Of a stretch of 6,797 bases of DNA, positions 5,689-6,797 are shown one piece after another. The notes beneath the pieces were generated by a model, which saw only the letters and a program-made list of their open reading frames with translations, had not been told where the DNA came from and did not search any database. Each line of letters begins with the position of its first letter. The first letter of the stretch is position 1. The position numbers and the translations under genes are program-made. The DNA is from an uncultured Thermoleophilia bacterium (lineage in GTDB: Bacteria > Actinomycetota > Thermoleophilia > UBA2241): contig CAIWHY010000136.1 in assembly GCA_903912585.1 (NCBI GenBank), positions 1 to 6,797 on the forward strand, read 5' to 3'.

Positions 5689-6797
5689 GTGCGCGCCCTT
5701 CGGACCACCATCGTCGTGCTGGTCGTCGCCCTCGGATTCCTTGGGGGCTACTTCCTGGGCTGGTACCTCCACGGCGAGAACGTCACCACCATCTCCAGCG
5801 GCCAGCGCAGCTCGGCCAAGCAGGCCGGCGCGCTGCAGCAGCGCATCATCGAGGAACTCCAGGGCCGCTACTACAAGGCGGTCGACGTGAGCAAGCTCAG
5901 CACTGCCGGAGTCAACGGCACCCTCAAGTCGCTCAACGACCCGTGGACCGTGTACCTCGACCCCAAGGAGATGGAGGCCTTCTCCATCACCGAGAGCGGC
6001 CAGTACTACGGCATCGGCGCCTCGCTCAACAAGACCGCCAAGGGGCTCACGATCTCGCAGGTGTTCCCGGGTTCGCCCGCCCAGAAGGCGGGGCTCAAGC
6101 CCGGCGACACCATCACGAGCGTCAACGGCACGTCCATCGCCGACCTCTCCGTCGACGTGAGCGTGCCCCTGATCAAGGGCAAGGAAGGCACCGAGGTCAC
6201 GCTCGAGGTCCTGCCCGGCGGCAAGCCGCCCCAGAAGCAGGTCAAGGTCACGCGGCGGCGCATCGAGATCCCCGAGACCAGCAGCCGCATCATCCTCGAC
6301 AAGGGCGTCAAGGTCGGGTACGTGCAGCTGTACCAGTTCGGCGGCTATGCGGCACGCGACGTCGCCCAGAACGTCACCGCGCTCGCCGCCAAGGGCGCGC
6401 AGTGGTTCATCCTCGACATGCGCTACAACCCCGGCGGGCTGCTCACCCAGGCCGTGGACGTGACCAACATCTTCGAGCAGGGCGTGGTCACGTCGACGAA
6501 GGGGCTGCACAGCCCGCTCGAGGTGTTCCAGGCCAAGGACCCGGTCGTCACGTCCAAGCCGATGGTCGTGCTCGTCAACGGCGACTCGGCCAGCGCCGCG
6601 GAGATCGTCACCGGCGCACTCAAGGACCACAAGCGCGCCGAGATCATCGGCACGCGGACGTTCGGCAAGGGTCTCGTGCAGACGATCGTGGACCTCGGGG
6701 ACGGCTCGGCGCTCAAGCTCACGACGGCCGTGTACCTCACGCCGAACGGCACCGACATCAACCACAAGGGCATCCTGCCGAACATCGTGGTCGTCAA
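5689..6797 (+). CDS. ctpA: membrane-anchored S41 C-terminal processing peptidase (partial, 3' end outside window)
   Basis: This is a serine protease of the CtpA/Prc family that trims or degrades extracytoplasmic proteins near their C termini; 369 residues are visible and the end is missing. Order: an N-terminal membrane anchor or signal (about 8-27), a helical segment, a family-typical stretch (LKSLNDPWTVYLDP, 79-92), a PDZ domain (about 105-185, with GLKPGD at 135-140), and the S41 catalytic core. In the core, LDMRYNPGG is at 242-250, the nucleophile is Ser302 in GDSASAAE, and the general base is Lys327 in TFGKGLVQ with Gln331. The 25-residue Ser-Lys spacing matches known members, so it should be active. 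The start is uncertain: GTG at 5689, or TTG at 5686, just after the in-frame ftsX stop at 5680-5682. No Shine-Dalgarno is visible, so translation probably depends on termination of ftsX. The symbol reflects the family; ctpA versus ctpB cannot be settled from sequence alone. Confidence 0.93.
   Translation, partial: MRALRTTIVVLVVALGFLGGYFLGWYLHGENVTTISSGQRSSAKQAGALQQRIIEELQGRYYKAVDVSKLSTAGVNGTLKSLNDPWTVYLDPKEMEAFSITESGQYYGIGASLNKTAKGLTISQVFPGSPAQKAGLKPGDTITSVNGTSIADLSVDVSVPLIKGKEGTEVTLEVLPGGKPPQKQVKVTRRRIEIPETSSRIILDKGVKVGYVQLYQFGGYAARDVAQNVTALAAKGAQWFILDMRYNPGGLLTQAVDVTNIFEQGVVTSTKGLHSPLEVFQAKDPVVTSKPMVVLVNGDSASAAEIVTGALKDHKRAEIIGTRTFGKGLVQTIVDLGDGSALKLTTAVYLTPNGTDINHKGILPNIVVV

Noticed and set aside
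5356..6765. 469-codon antisense open frame across ftsX and the protease gene
   Set aside because: It mirrors the codon bias of the sense genes, its product is low-complexity Asp/Glu/Arg/Leu sequence, and both sense genes are unambiguous.

Overview
The window is GC-rich DNA (judged by eye around 70%) from a bacterium, most likely a high-GC Gram-positive or actinobacterial-type lineage. That reading rests on the strong G/C third-position bias, a PIG-V-like integral-membrane mannosyltransferase of the kind common in actinobacteria, and an ftsE-ftsX-S41 peptidase cluster. The lineage is an inference from family resemblance. No rRNA, tRNA, CRISPR array or insertion sequence was seen.

Layout, left to right. 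(1) At 111-1508 (+) is a 465-residue polytopic membrane protein resembling PIG-V-type mannosyltransferases. (2) It converges on a small gene at 1546-1815 (-) for an 89-residue protein with one membrane segment and an acidic tail. A weak hairpin lies in the 37-bp gap between them. (3) A 183-bp divergent intergenic region carries a 12-bp exact direct repeat 23 bp apart. (4) At 1999-3672 (+) is a secreted or lipid-anchored type-B carboxylesterase with an intact Ser-Glu-His triad. (5) At 3673-4064 is a 392-bp stretch with no gene. It is unusually structured: a 12-bp perfect palindrome overlaps a plausible -35 element, an extended -10 follows, then a 10-bp perfect stem ends in TTTT, and then come two mutually exclusive hairpins. 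At its right end is a clear sigma-70-type promoter (TTGAGC, 17-bp spacer, CATAAT) placed to drive the next operon. (6) At 4065-6797 (+) is ftsE-ftsX-ctpA. ftsE and ftsX overlap by 11 bp, and the S41 C-terminal processing peptidase starts 3-6 bp after ftsX. The peptidase gene is cut by the window edge.

How they work together: FtsE (ATPase) and FtsX (membrane subunit) form the cell-division ABC-type complex that transmits ATP hydrolysis across the membrane to peptidoglycan hydrolases. The adjacent membrane-anchored PDZ/S41 protease is a natural candidate for processing or turning over an extracytoplasmic partner of that system. The left-hand genes are all envelope-associated by prediction but do not form an operon with the division genes.

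The main systems here are known families. The part that known families do not explain is the 3673-3992 region, which has the layout of a short independent RNA transcription unit or a structured leader upstream of ftsEX.
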